Below are positions 39,016 through 50,800 of a stretch of 64,000 bases of DNA, piece by piece (position 1 is the stretch's first letter; each line of letters starts with the position of its first letter). The stretch comes from Solea solea. Lineage: Eukaryota > Chordata > Actinopteri > Pleuronectiformes > Soleidae. The position numbers and the translations under genes are program-made. The stretch covers positions 21,968,530 to 22,032,529 of the forward strand of contig NC_081142.1 of the NCBI RefSeq assembly GCF_958295425.1, read 5' to 3'. The notes under the pieces are model-generated. The model was not told the origin of the DNA, ran no database searches, and worked only from the letters and a program-made list of their open reading frames with translations.

Positions 39016-40015
39016 CAAAATGGTTTCAAACCTTGATTATATACCTTGATTTCTTACTCAAGCCATACAGATGTGCAGAATTACTGAAAAAGCATCAAAT
39101 AATCGATGAAACCTTTCAAAACAGTAAATGGATTCCATATTTCATGACATTAAAGCCATTGCTGGTTGGGGCTGATCAGTGCATACAGATGCATTTTGGC
39201 CACGCCTTTTGGAAGTGGGCTAGATTGAAATGCCAGCTTTTCTATGGTTTATAGGTTATCCTGAAATACACAGAGCTGTAATATGGCAATGGTTTGAAAG
39301 AGGGACAGTGTTGTGGTAGAGGACATGACTTGGAGGTGCTATTAAACACGTGACACACAATAACCTTTGTTTTGTTTTGTTTCCCCCTTTTGAGAGCAAT
39401 GATAAAGTCTTTGGGTGAAGAGTTGAAATGTGACACATCTGGACGAGCCCGTTCCGCCAGTTTCCGTCCTTGAATTCAGAGCCTCACAGCGCCGTCTCCG
39501 TGAGCCGTCTGGGGACACGCAGCTGCAAACAGCGGGCGTCCAGCGAGTACAAAACTCACACACTGTACAGAGGAATGCTGTTTGAAGGCCAGCGCCAAAC
39601 CACATAAGAGAGAAACATAGCTGCGTGTCTATCGCAGCAGCAGAGGTCCAGGTCAGAGGTGAAAGACGTGTGTTGAACGCTTGTTTAATAATCATGCTTC
39701 AACCCGCTCTCCATGAATCTTTTTGATGCTCTTCATTGTGGAAGCTACTGCAAGTCTGCTCAAATCTGGAGCCATGGATCAATGCAGTAATGTCAAATAA
39801 TGGCCGTAATAGATCTCAATTTGAGCATCTTACAATCAATACGTTTCCATGTACAGTTAAGTTGAGCTATGGTTGTAGCTCGGCTACATTGTTCAATTGT
39901 GTCCCCCTCTGCTACGCTAGGTGGCGATATGGTCCCTTTTAGCTTGTTACTATGAGGCAGTTTTGGATTTTTCCCCTGGAACTCCTTTCAAACAGAATCT
40001 GTTTTTGCAAACAGT

Positions 40016-40595
40016 GGAATTGGTGTAGTGGTTAGCACGAAGACCCAGTGTGCAGTTGGCGACCCGGTCGGAACAAGGGTCTTTCTGCATGGAGTTTGCA
40101 TGTTCTTCCCGCCCCCTCCCCGGTTCCTCCCACAATCCAAAGGCATGCAGATTTAGGGATTAGGCAAATTTGATACTATAAATTCTGTTTCTTCTGTCCC
40201 TCACCTCTCCTCTGTCCCCCATTTTTCCTTTCACCACAACCTGTCTAGGCAGATGGCCGTACGTCTTTGAGTCTGAGATTTCTTCTGAGTTTTTTTCTCT
40301 CCACTGATGCCTCTAGTGCTTGCTCATTGTGTGAACGTTTGGGTTTCTCTGCTCTCGATGATGTGGTCTATGTACAGTACCTTGGGATAATGTATGTTGT
40401 GATTCGGCGCTATACAAATGTAATTGATGATTTGAAATTGACCATGGTTGTTTGTCTCTATATGTGGTCCTGTGATGGACTGGCGTAGTGTTCAGGTTGT
40501 GACCCCGCCTATCGCCCTATGTCAGCTGAGATTGACACAGGTGACCATCATGTGGAGGATGAATGGATAAAGTGGTAGAAAATGAATGGATGGAA
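40016..40595 (+). mobile_element. tRNA-like SINE-type repeat with a second repeat inserted
   Basis: Head ggtgtagtggttagcac resembles a tRNA-derived A box. It is followed by gagtttgcatgttcttcc and a cctcccacaatccaaaggc stretch, which are landmarks of a very common fish repeat. Its normal end (gatggactggcgtag ... gaatggatgg) resumes at about 40470. Between them (about 40180-40465) lies a different dispersed repeat ending in ggcgctatacaaatgtaatt. The arrangement looks nested. Confidence 0.5.
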
Positions 40596-41676
40596 GGAAT
40601 TTCCCCTCGCTTGTTCTTCAGTAAATTCTTTCTTCCTGATTTGTTTTACCCAGCAAACTGGAAGACTACTGCATTAAATGTTTTGTATGGTCTGTGATCT
40701 GCACACATGATGAACACATACTTTTTGACTGTAAATGGAACTAATTAAGGCTGAATGGACATCTTACTGAAACTCCTTAGTAAAATGTTCACTGATTATA
40801 AGTTATCCTGCACAAAAGACACAAGAACATTGATGTACCTGAAGGTACACATTTGGACAACATTCCTTTCACTTGCCAGAAATGTACATTTAGATGATCA
40901 GACAAGGGTGGAAAGAGAATTAAATCAAAAGGGCGGAACAAAGTTGTACCATTTTCACCAGATGCACAAAATGCTCCATTACCACTGAACATTATATGTG
41001 AACGTTTGCAATTTTACTACATGGATTACCTCTTTTATTCATGCAAATAATGGGTCAAAATGTAATTATTGTGCGGACAATTATTCTTCATTTTGTTTCT
41101 GTAAAAACAAATTAAAAAAGGTTACAGAATTATACTTAAACTGGTTTGACAAGGTACAAAAATTTGGCTTTTATGAGCTGTTACAAAATTGTCTTTCATA
41201 AAGGTTCAACCCCAACGAAAACCATTTAGCTACTTCTATTTTTGAGTGTGTACGTGTTTGTAACCTGGCAACGAAATGGCACCAAATCATACATACAATC
41301 GAACCAATGCCATGCCCATGTTTTTTTTTAAATGAGAATGATTTATTCAAAAAATCATGTTATCTAAGAACTTCATGATGAAGAACACAGACTGGGGAAA
41401 AAAAGAAAAAAACCCTGTCATGTTTTCATGCTGCTGTCACAGCGACATAGCATGCTGAAAAGAAGTGTGAGCCCGAGGAAATCACCTCTTCACCGGCAAG
41501 CAACACTCTGGCAGTTTGTCATAATAGAAAAATAATCAGCAGTGATTGAATGAGAGATGAACTTAGACGCTGGGCTGCAAATAACAGAGACGAGGAGGAA
41601 GAGGAGGACAGTTTGTTCCCGAGTCAAAGTCAAGCGTGCACGTTCAGATACGGACGATTCTATCTACCTAATGCAT

Positions 41677-41680
<4 letters not shown>

Positions 41681-41712
<32 letters not shown>
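41681..41712 (+). repeat. (AC)n microsatellite
   Basis: 16 AC units, followed by a gtctgtacttgtgaggacat segment of the dispersed repeat family seen at 16505-16865. Confidence 0.95.
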
Positions 41713-41715
<3 letters not shown>

Positions 41716-42154
41716 TGTACTTGTGAGGACATTTAAGCTTCAATAAAATTCACAGTCACTCCCTCACAGTGCTCATATTTTCACAATATCATGCCCCCTG
41801 CCCTTCTTTGATTGCTTTCTATTCCCCATTGGAACCATTAAAGTATACACACACACACAGATATATATATATATATATATACAGAATATATACACAACTA
41901 TAAACTTTCAGATTGAGAATAACCAGCGGCGACCTTGAACTGCACCGTAAAAAGTGCATTACTTCTCATTTAATCAAACCCTTAAAAAATTATGAGGTTG
42001 TGAATAGTCCCGTCCAGAGTCTGGGTCCCAGCCGAAAGTCATTTGTTAGTGTTAGTTTCCCTTAATTTTTATTATCATGAAAGTGTAGCTGAGTGATTCC
42101 CAAACAATGGGTCGGGTCCAACAGATGGTTCACGGGCGGATTTTCCCACTTTTA

Positions 42155-42565
42155 GTTAAGGAGGAGTTCAAGTATCTCAGGGTCGTGGTCCCAAGTGGGG
42201 GAGGAATGGAATGGAAGATCGACAGGTGGATCAGGGACAACCGGTCCGTTGTGGTGAAGAGGAATCTACGTTCTGTCCGTTACCTATGGTCATGAGCTTT
42301 GGGTAATGACCGAGATTGCGAATACAGGCGAATAGTTTCTTCTTCTGCAGGGTAGCCGGGATAGGATGAGGAGCTTGGCCATCCGGGAGAGGCTCAGAGT
42401 AGAACTGCTGAGGAGCTAGCTGAGGTGGTTTGGGCATCTGGTTAGGAGGCCTCCTAGATGTCCTACCAGGAGGAGACCTCAGGGACAACCCAGGACACGT
42501 TGGAGGGATGATATCTCTTGGGTTGGCCTGGGAATCCTTTGGGATCCCTCCAGAGGAACTGGTTT
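42155..42565 (+). mobile_element. Rex3-type (RTE clade) LINE 3' fragment, decayed
   Basis: Reading frames broken by stops still give EEFKYLRVVV and then IDRWIRDNRS, the end of a reverse transcriptase. The DNA that follows (tcatgagctttgggtaatga, then the gcatctggttaggaggcctc and ggacaacccaggacacg stretches) matches the 3' region of the teleost element Rex3. It is 5'-truncated and clearly inactive. Confidence 0.72.
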
Positions 42566-43224
42566 GTTCAATAAAAAAGACATTTTCTACGTATTTCTTG
42601 GGGGTGAACCGTGTTAAGACATATTTTGTCTGCTACAGTAGCTTCCTTCACTATTGGCAATGTCTCAAGTTTGTGTCCATATTTCCAAAGACAGAATGTG
42701 ATGAGCCAGTCTGAATTGTTGAGTCGGCTGAGACATAAGAAGGACAACTGGACAAAATGAAACCCTTTACTCCTCTGTTGTTGACTCAGTGCACAATATT
42801 AACTGAATGTCTTCATCTTTTCTAAACCATGTGAGACTATTATATTATAGGTCCAGGTCCAAAGCATCACCTGTGATGTTTATGTGACAACAAGTAAAGT
42901 GACAAGAAAGTGAAATAAATTCACCACTTCCTCTCCGTGGAATAAAGTGTTCATGAAGCCTCTGCTCACAGGCCGGAGGCCGTGTGTTTTCAGGTTGTCT
43001 CTTCCATTCCTTTTATTATTGTGAAATGTCAGTGTTTGACTCCAGAGAGTTTCACTTTGTTTGCTCAGACTCAGGGAAGAGAGTGGTTACAAACGGCCGA
43101 GACAAAGGCTTTGTTCAGACCACATCTTCCACACACACTTTTACCTTTTAATGAATTGAAATTTGAATTGCGTTTCAACACAAGTCCAAATCTGTGCCTC
43201 AGTCTGGCTGCTTAAATCAGATAA

Positions 43225-43534
43225 TGCGACACCCAGCGAAACTTATTTTGGGACCTGCTCGGAACAAGGGCCTTTCTTCATGGACTTTGCATGTTGCGTG
43301 GGTTTTCTCCAGGTTCTCCAGTTTCCTTGGACACTCTACAGCGACCTGTCCACATTTGAGAGATGACATTTTTGTGCCTTATTTCTTGGGGTGAACCGGT
43401 CTGAAGAAATATTTCACATCTTCTGCTACAGTAGCTTCCGTTATTTTGTAATCTAATTGTCTGCCAGTTTGTTTGTCCTCAAACATTTGTGGAGGATAAA
43501 GCGGTAGAAGATGGATGGATGGATGGATGGATGG
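43225..43534 (+). mobile_element. SINE-type repeat, head degraded
   Basis: Contains ggacctgctcggaacaaggg, ggactttgcatgttgcgtg and ttctccaggttctccagttt, then ends in a (GGAT)n run at 43511-43534. Same family as 40016-40595, same strand. Confidence 0.5.
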
Positions 43535-43631
43535 AGAGCACAAGTCAGTGGACTGTCACAGTCTCCTATAGCCAGAGGCATAAGCAAACTAAGCACCTGC
43601 TGAGGGCTCCGTGACCTCTAGGGGGCCCCCT

Positions 43632-44178
43632 AGAGCAGTGGTTCTCAAACTTTTCATACCATCCCTCCGTTTTCTACCACTTTATCCTCCACTGGAGGTT
43701 CGCTGGGGGTGCTGTGCCAATCTCAGCTGACAGTGGGACGATAGGCGGGGTCACACCCTGGACAGTACACCAGTCCATCACAATATAGAGTGTCCAATTT
43801 ACCTAATCCCCATATTGCAGGTTTTGGACTGTGGGAGGAAGCTGGAGAACCTGGAGAAAACCCACACACACACATGGGGAGAACATGCAAACTCCCATTT
43901 ACGCTCTCATCATCATCCTCTTCCTCAAACATACTTTACACACTGGTAGTGACATAAGATTAAGAGGGATTAAGGGATAAGGTGATTCTATTTATTATTA
44001 TTATTATTACTATTTAATTAGTTATTACTCATTTGTCAAAAATTCCCCAGCTCCGCGATCACATACCCTGGTGTAAACAGAACAGTATTTGTGATTTTCC
44101 TCCCAAGTATACCACCAGAGGAAGCTCGCGTACTGTACCACTCATGTACACGTACCACAGTTTGAGAACCGTGGCTCA
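43632..44178 (-). mobile_element. hAT-type element split by a SINE-like insertion
   Basis: Ends agcagtggttctcaaact (left) and agtttgagaaccgtggct (right) are inverted repeats. Read on the minus strand from 44178 it matches the copy at 32676: the tggtac pairs, the cttcctc ... gaggaaaatca stretch and a gaggaagagg segment occur in the same order. A SINE-like repeat (43670-43925) interrupts it. Confidence 0.55.
43670..43925 (-). mobile_element. SINE-type repeat inserted in a hAT element
   Basis: Reverse orientation. Starts tttctaccactttatcctcc, passes gggacgataggcggggtc, ccagtccatcaca and ctgtgggaggaagctggag, and ends gggagaacatgcaaactccc. It interrupts the hAT-type element at 43632-44178. A short relic of the same family is at about 51975-52080. 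Confidence 0.55.
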
Positions 44179-44754
44179 CAACGTGCAGAATGGTTTGTAC
44201 CAAGTTAATCAAAGTGTCTGTGCTCACAGGGAGACCACGTCAACATTTGAATCAAATCCACATCCAAAATAACACTGACGTGGAATTTAAGAGTCAAGGT
44301 CGATGTTCCTGCAGCTTTCAGCCTCGTGTTTGATGTTTGTCTCGCGCTGTTTGATGATTTTGATGATGATGGATTTAAAATTGTTCTCTCAAAGACAAAG
44401 CTGTGCGACAGAGAGCGCGTGGGGATGTATTCATGCAGAGACACCGTGGCGCTTTCAGGCTGTAATAAGTCAGCACTTCAAAGTCACTCCGTCCACAGAG
44501 GCTGTGTCCGCAGTTAAAGGCGCATTCTGTCAGTGCGCACGTTGTGCTGCGTGTGTGCGCTGAGCTCCGCTGCGTCCCTGCCTCTTTTCCTCAGTGGGAG
44601 GAGGAGGAGGAGGAGGAGAGCACCTTGTTTGGCTCAGTCTCCTCCGCGCGTAATGCGGAGCGGACACACGGAGAGACACGCGACTCCACATACGCACGCG
44701 GTTCATGGAGGTGTGGAGAATTCAGAATGAGAGCATTGATTACATATAGATTCA

Positions 44755-44762
44755 TATAAAAG
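44755..44762 (+). promoter_or_regulatory. TATA box of the class B GPCR gene
   Basis: TATAAAAG lies 76 bp before the start codon at 44831. Transcription would begin about 44785-44790, giving a 5' leader of about 45 nt. The upstream 200 bp (44540-44740) is CpG-richer than its surroundings and contains a GGA tract. Confidence 0.6.
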
Positions 44763-44830
44763 GAGACTGAGTGAATCCCTGACGACACTTCCACTTCCAC
44801 TTTGTTGTGCGCACTTTCCAAAGTGAGCAG

Positions 44831-47800
44831 ATGTCGCCGCAGAGCATGTCGCTGTGTGGAGGCTCGTGGATGAGGCTGACAGCAGCGCTGCTTCACCTGA
44901 GTCTGTTCCTGCAGCTGGAGCTTTGGGAACCGGTGAGTCTCCTCCAAACATTCCGCTTCAGCCTGGATCATCCAAAAAACCCAAAAGCATGTTATCCGTT
45001 GTCGGAATTTGATGCCAAATCAATCAAAAACATCTTAAAATAAGATTGAGTCGTGAAAATGTGTGTGTTTTTTTACCATTCCTTTTTAAAAATTGAATAA
45101 TTATGACTAAAATCTTACATTTAATGGGGAATATTTACCAAAGTGCCCCTTTTTGTTTTATTTGTGTGTTCCTTTATTCACCCACTTACCACTTTATTGT
45201 ATTTGTTGATTACTAGACAAACAATCTGTGAGTTTATGAATTGTAGTGAACGATTTTTCCTCAATTTGTCCATTTGAACAGTAATAATAATCTATACCAA
45301 TGATTCCCAACCCTTTGTCATGAGGGACCCATGTTTTATATAGAGTGAAGACTGTATATACACTTACAAAAAATGAGGAAAGAATATAGATTCAGAGAAA
45401 AACTCAGAATATCAGCACGAGTAAAATTAGCTTTTTTAAATGCAAATTCAGAGCGGTTTTTTTTGCGGATTTGACAAAGAACCAAATGTTTTAATCCTCT
45501 TTATTCTAGGAACAAATTTGACTTATGAGACATTTGTTATTGTCATTCTGGTTTGCTCTGCTTAACTTACAGCAGATGTTCATGTCTGCACATGCTCTCA
45601 TTGTCACAAGATCTTAAAACATTTTTTTTTTAAATCTAACCCATAAATGTCATCGTTTTCCTCACAAATATGAATTAAATGAGAGTTAACTTACATCCTT
45701 ACTCTATAATATGAATTGCTGCATTAGCTCACACTTGTATTCCATGCAGAGAGGAAAATATAATGCTATAATTTCATATAATATAATATAATATAATATA
45801 AAAAAGACACCAACCTCCTGCCCTGACCTTAGTCTGGATTTAATTATTAGAAAAACCATCAATTAAAGCTGATTTGCCTTGAGTGGTTGTCAAATCCCCC
45901 TCGATTCTAAACCTAATTATCATTCAGATTAATGGAGGCAGCTTTAATAGACTTATATTAAAACAAACAAAAAAGCATGAGATCAATGACTCACAAAGTA
46001 CATTTAATCTGCTGTAGTTTTCATATGTTGGTTGAAATTTAAATCGTGCAGCAAATTCAAGGTGGGATTTGGATTTACTGTCGTCACTCCTGGCTTTGGT
46101 TGCTTGAGACCGGTCTTCTCCTGATCCCGAGAGCTGCCGATGATCCTTTAGTTGTCCACTCCTTTATTAGCTTTTAATCCTCCCCACCTTTTCATTAGGT
46201 GACAGGAAGATGGTCTCTTAATGTCCCTATATTGACCTGCTGGGCCACAATAACTGTGTGATGCAGCGCGCGCGCGTGTGTGTGTGTGTGTGTGTGTTAG
46301 CTCTTGTCAGGACCAGTACATTTAAGCATTTAGCAGATGCTTTTATCCAGAGAGACTTATGACACGAGAGGAATAAGCTACATAGAAGAAGTCTTGGAAA
46401 GAACTCCACTCGATTGGAACAGTGGACTGATGGAGGGTGAGAGTGCAGGTGTAGGGTAAGTGTTAGGACAGCTTCTCCAAGATAGGCAGGGACACCCAAG
46501 TAACCCTCATGGAGACCAAAACCTGAGGGCCACATTCTGTGATACACTTTGTCATTTGACCTGTTTTTAAATATAAAAATGGACACGGTTGGCGTGTTTT
46601 CACTGGCTCGCCTTGCCACGGTTACTTTACTTTTCCACTAGCATAGTGCCAAGTCCTGTTTTCAGTACCTGCTCTGGTGAGGTTCCAAGCGAGCTGAGGC
46701 CATACTAAGAATACACAAGAATCAAGCCGAACAATGCCGAACTGCAGATCAGATAAAAAGACTTCACAATCCTGAAAAAACATGGGTTAATCTCCAACAA
46801 TTTTGTCCAACAATATCTAAAATCTCACCATTTAACAGAGGAGTCTGGTGTATTTAGCGACAGCAGCAGTGCTGATCTTTGATTCTAATGATTCAGTTAC
46901 ACCAAGTCACTTTGTGTGTGTGTCGTGTATAAAACGAAGTCACGGCAGTTTCACACAGTTGTGCAGCGATGACTCTGCCCACGTTGAATAGGAACTATTT
47001 TTGTAGTGGAAAGTCAACCTAAAACCACGCCGTGCTGAGGCGAGGCAAGGCGAGCTGGGACCATAGGTGGAAAAGAGGCTTATGTAACTTTATTAGACCC
47101 TAAATGAACAGCTAGATCTTAATCATCTTGATGGGTGTTACGCTCACTGGCAAAGATTTAATCCTGTGATTTGTTTTTGAGGCATGCGAAGTCTGGTTCT
47201 CTTTGGGAGTGACAAAGGTGAATAGGGTCAGGAATGAGTCAATCAGAGGAACAGCACATGTTAGATGTTTTGGAGATAAGGTCAGAGAGGCCAGAATGAG
47301 ATGGTTTGGTCATGTACAGAGGAGGGATAGTGAGTATATTGGTAGAAGGATGCTGGGGTTGGAACTGCAAGGCAGGAAGTCTAGAGGAAGACCAAATAGA
47401 AGGTTTATGGATGCAGTGAAAGAGGACATGAAGTTAGTTGGTGTGAGAGAGGGGGATACAGAGAACAGGGTGAGATGGAGGAGGCTGATTGCTGTGGCGA
47501 CCCCTGAAGGGAGCACCCGAAAGGAAAAGAAGAAGAAGAAGAAGAAAGTCTGTCATCCAATTTAGTGAGAGAAAGGTCCAAAAACTGGTCCCATTAAAAT
47601 CATCACTGTAGGTTTTTGATTCATGTCTAGAAAGTCGAGGTGTAAAGATGCTGATCCTACCTGTAGTTTTTTTGTTTTCTGCTCAGTGAATCGTGTTCAT
47701 TTTGGGTTGTTTCATTGATTGATAATGTAGTTTAGCGCTTTCTTTTAAAAGGAGTGCTTTTGCCACCAACTATTTTATCTACTACATCCTTCACTCCTTT

Positions 47801-50800
47801 GTTCAAATGAATTCTTTATTTGAACAACCTTAGGCCTTGTTTAGACTGCAGCCTAAATCAGATTTGTAAGCATATCTGAGCAGAATCTGATCTTCTTGAC
47901 CAACTGTTCACAGTGTTCCATGTTGACATTGTCTGGCCTTGTTTTCCATATGGATTTTCTACAGTAACAGGCCACGCCCTGCTGGACGATGAGAAATCCG
48001 TTTCTGTCCCAAATGTTTTTGTGGAGCCGTGGCGCAAACTTTCTTCTGATTTTTAAACTATCGTCTTCCACTGTGTCGATCGTTTAACGATCAGAGCGAC
48101 TGAGACGTTCAGATTGAAACAAATCTGTAAAAATCCAATCAGAATCGCTTCTGAAAACCACCTCCTTATGTGGTTTGAATGCTTAAAAATCTCAATTTTG
48201 TGCTGCAGCCTAAACAAGGTGGTCTTTCCACCTTGTTCTTATGTTGCTTCCCATTCCCTGAACGAGCTGAGTCGTGACAATGGGTCACCCACTTGTAATC
48301 GGACGAATGGAGCCTTGAATGATCTGTGCGCGTCTGCTGGTGAGGTTTAAAACTCATTGAGGAGCAATTACTGATGCTGTTGATGTTATAATTCTGTTTT
48401 TTCAATCCCACGTTTCATTCCAGTGGTTCCCAAACACTGGGTCGTGGCCCCCGATTGGGTCGTGGGAGATATTTTGTAGGTCCCCAAACAAATTTGGAGA
48501 ACTTTGCCAACCTTTTTATTTTTTTTAGATTTTGGATTCATTTACAAAAACATTTCATATGTGAAAATGATTTGTTAACCATTTCAAAATGACGAGGTGT
48601 TACAGATGGAGCCTTGAGTGGAGTCTTGAACGCCACCCTCTGTTCCTCTTGTCATGTTTGTGTCAGTGTTTCCTGGACGATTGTAAGGTTGCCGTGATGC
48701 AAGACACGTTTCAGGCATGTTCTGACCATGAAGCATTATCGTATCATATCGTGTCGTAGGTATGGCTGTACACGCACCCCAGTTTGAGAACCGCCGATGT
48801 AGACGACACCACTGTCCAGGGCTTTAAAAAATCACCTGGTTCCTTTCCCTCATTTATTCTTTGGACGTCATGAACTGGATCTGGACATCGGGTCAGTGAA
48901 GGACGGCACTGCTGAAATCTCAGCTCTCCTGTCGTTGCTAAAGCTGATTCGTTTTTCTTTTGATCCGTGACGTCAAAGTGACTCACTACCCTTTGTCGCT
49001 GCCTTTAAACAAGCTGTAAAACCTCAAAATCAATTCTAAATCCCACAGCTACACCAAAGCAGAGAGAGAGGAAATGTGCTGCTTTTCTCTCATCTTCTGT
49101 GAGAGCCCCGGTTTGGCCTGGCGGCGGTGTTGTCTTCAAACTGCAGGTTGTTTAAATTGATTTTCAGGGCTAATAACGCGTGATGGTAAAGCCAGTTGCC
49201 GGAAAACAAAAGGCAGGACAGATTTCCCTTTCTGAAAAGAGGATGATCCAATTTTCCAGACTTTGACTTTGTTTTCTCTTCTTAATGACGTTTCCAAAAT
49301 GTCTGTCATTGTAGTCACCGGGGTAAGGAAGGTGACTGAGCTGCTCATACTCATTTTCTTTATCTATGTCTATCTTTATATTGTTTTACCCTTTTTTAAC
49401 ACCACCGTAATTATGCGTGACGGTTTGTGCAAAAGCGGGTTTTTGCGGGTTTCTGAAAGCTAAGAAGTTGCACGTGTGGTGATTTTACGGTAAATTCACT
49501 CACGCCAGAGTATACCACTCTTGTGTAAACAGATCTTGATTGTATTTAAACAGTATATTATCTCACTTGTATTTATAAACAGGATTAGGAACATATATTT
49601 ACCCTGGAATAATCTATGTTTTAGCCCCGAAAATGAAAAGTGTTCTTGAAATTAGCCTTTTTTCCCTCAGCAACCTAACAAAATGTAGGATAAAGAAGTC
49701 AAAACAAGTCTCTAATTACGAGCAAACTTTTGACATTTCACATTTTCTTAGGGTGATATTAATGTGGTGGATTGTGGCCTTGTATTTTGAAATGAAGGGT
49801 TTATTCTGGACTAGTTTCCATTTTTTGGCCCTTTTTACACATTGAGACAAAAATCTTACTTTAAATATGTTTTACATTGTTCAAATTTCAAATTTAACAC
49901 GCAAAACATGGTGTTCATGTACAACTTCAATGTTTTTTTGTTTTTTAAACAAAAACCTTTTGGTTTCCTTCATTTGTTAAGTAAGACAGTACATTGTAAA
50001 TAACTGCCAGATACTGAAAGTTATTCTGGCAAAATGGGCAAAAGCAAATTAGTCACAGGACAATTTTCTGGCCCTTTATTGTTTTATTAGATGGAAATGA
50101 TCCATATATCACACACGTGGTCATTGATACTGCAATTTGGTCATTTAGTGGGAGATGGAAACTAAACAGTGAATTTTCATGTGCATTTTAGGTTTTAAAT
50201 TGTTTAAAACATGTGTTTCCTGCTCTTTACGCGCTGATATGTAATGTAATGGAGTTTTGTGATGGAAACATACAACACAACGTTGTTATTTAAGCCTGTT
50301 AAAGCTAAAGAGATCATTCAGTTAAGGAACCTAGGATTTATTTATTTTTTTGCATCTTAGTTCAATACAGTAGGTATTTACTTCTAGTCAGCTTAAATGT
50401 TGATCACCCCTGATTTTCACATTGCCTTGACATGTTTTCTTATCAGACTACTCATGCTTTTTGATGGATTGTCATCATAAACACCAGAAGTGCTCATAGT
50501 CCTGAACAAGATTTACATTTTTATAAGCCAGTGTTCTCTTTTAAAAGCATCTGCAAACTGTTACGGTGCACACAAAGGGAGCCAAAAATACTCCCGACAC
50601 ATCAAACGTTTAAAACGGACAAGAAAGTCAATGCAAACCAAAGGCTGGAACAAAGAATACATGTGGCAAAAGACATCAGGTAAAGACACGGCCAAATAAA
50701 CAAGTGGAGTACAAAGTTCAAGAACGCAAAAACAGTAGCTTGAGTTCAGCAGAATCACAGCGACGGTGAACTGACTGAAACCGGAAAAGTGGAGGGAAAA

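Larger units (their letters stand above)
37807..44530. other. Intergenic, mobile-element rich, upstream of the GPCR gene
   Basis: After the L2 tail it contains the Penelope-like scrap, SINE-type repeats, the Rex3 relic, hAT-type elements and CA/TA runs (41681-41712, 41861-41881). No host gene was recognised. Confidence 0.6.

Noticed and set aside
44591..44971. Minus-strand open frame of 126 codons over the receptor first exon
   Set aside because: Antisense to the signal-peptide exon and partly made by the GGA tract.
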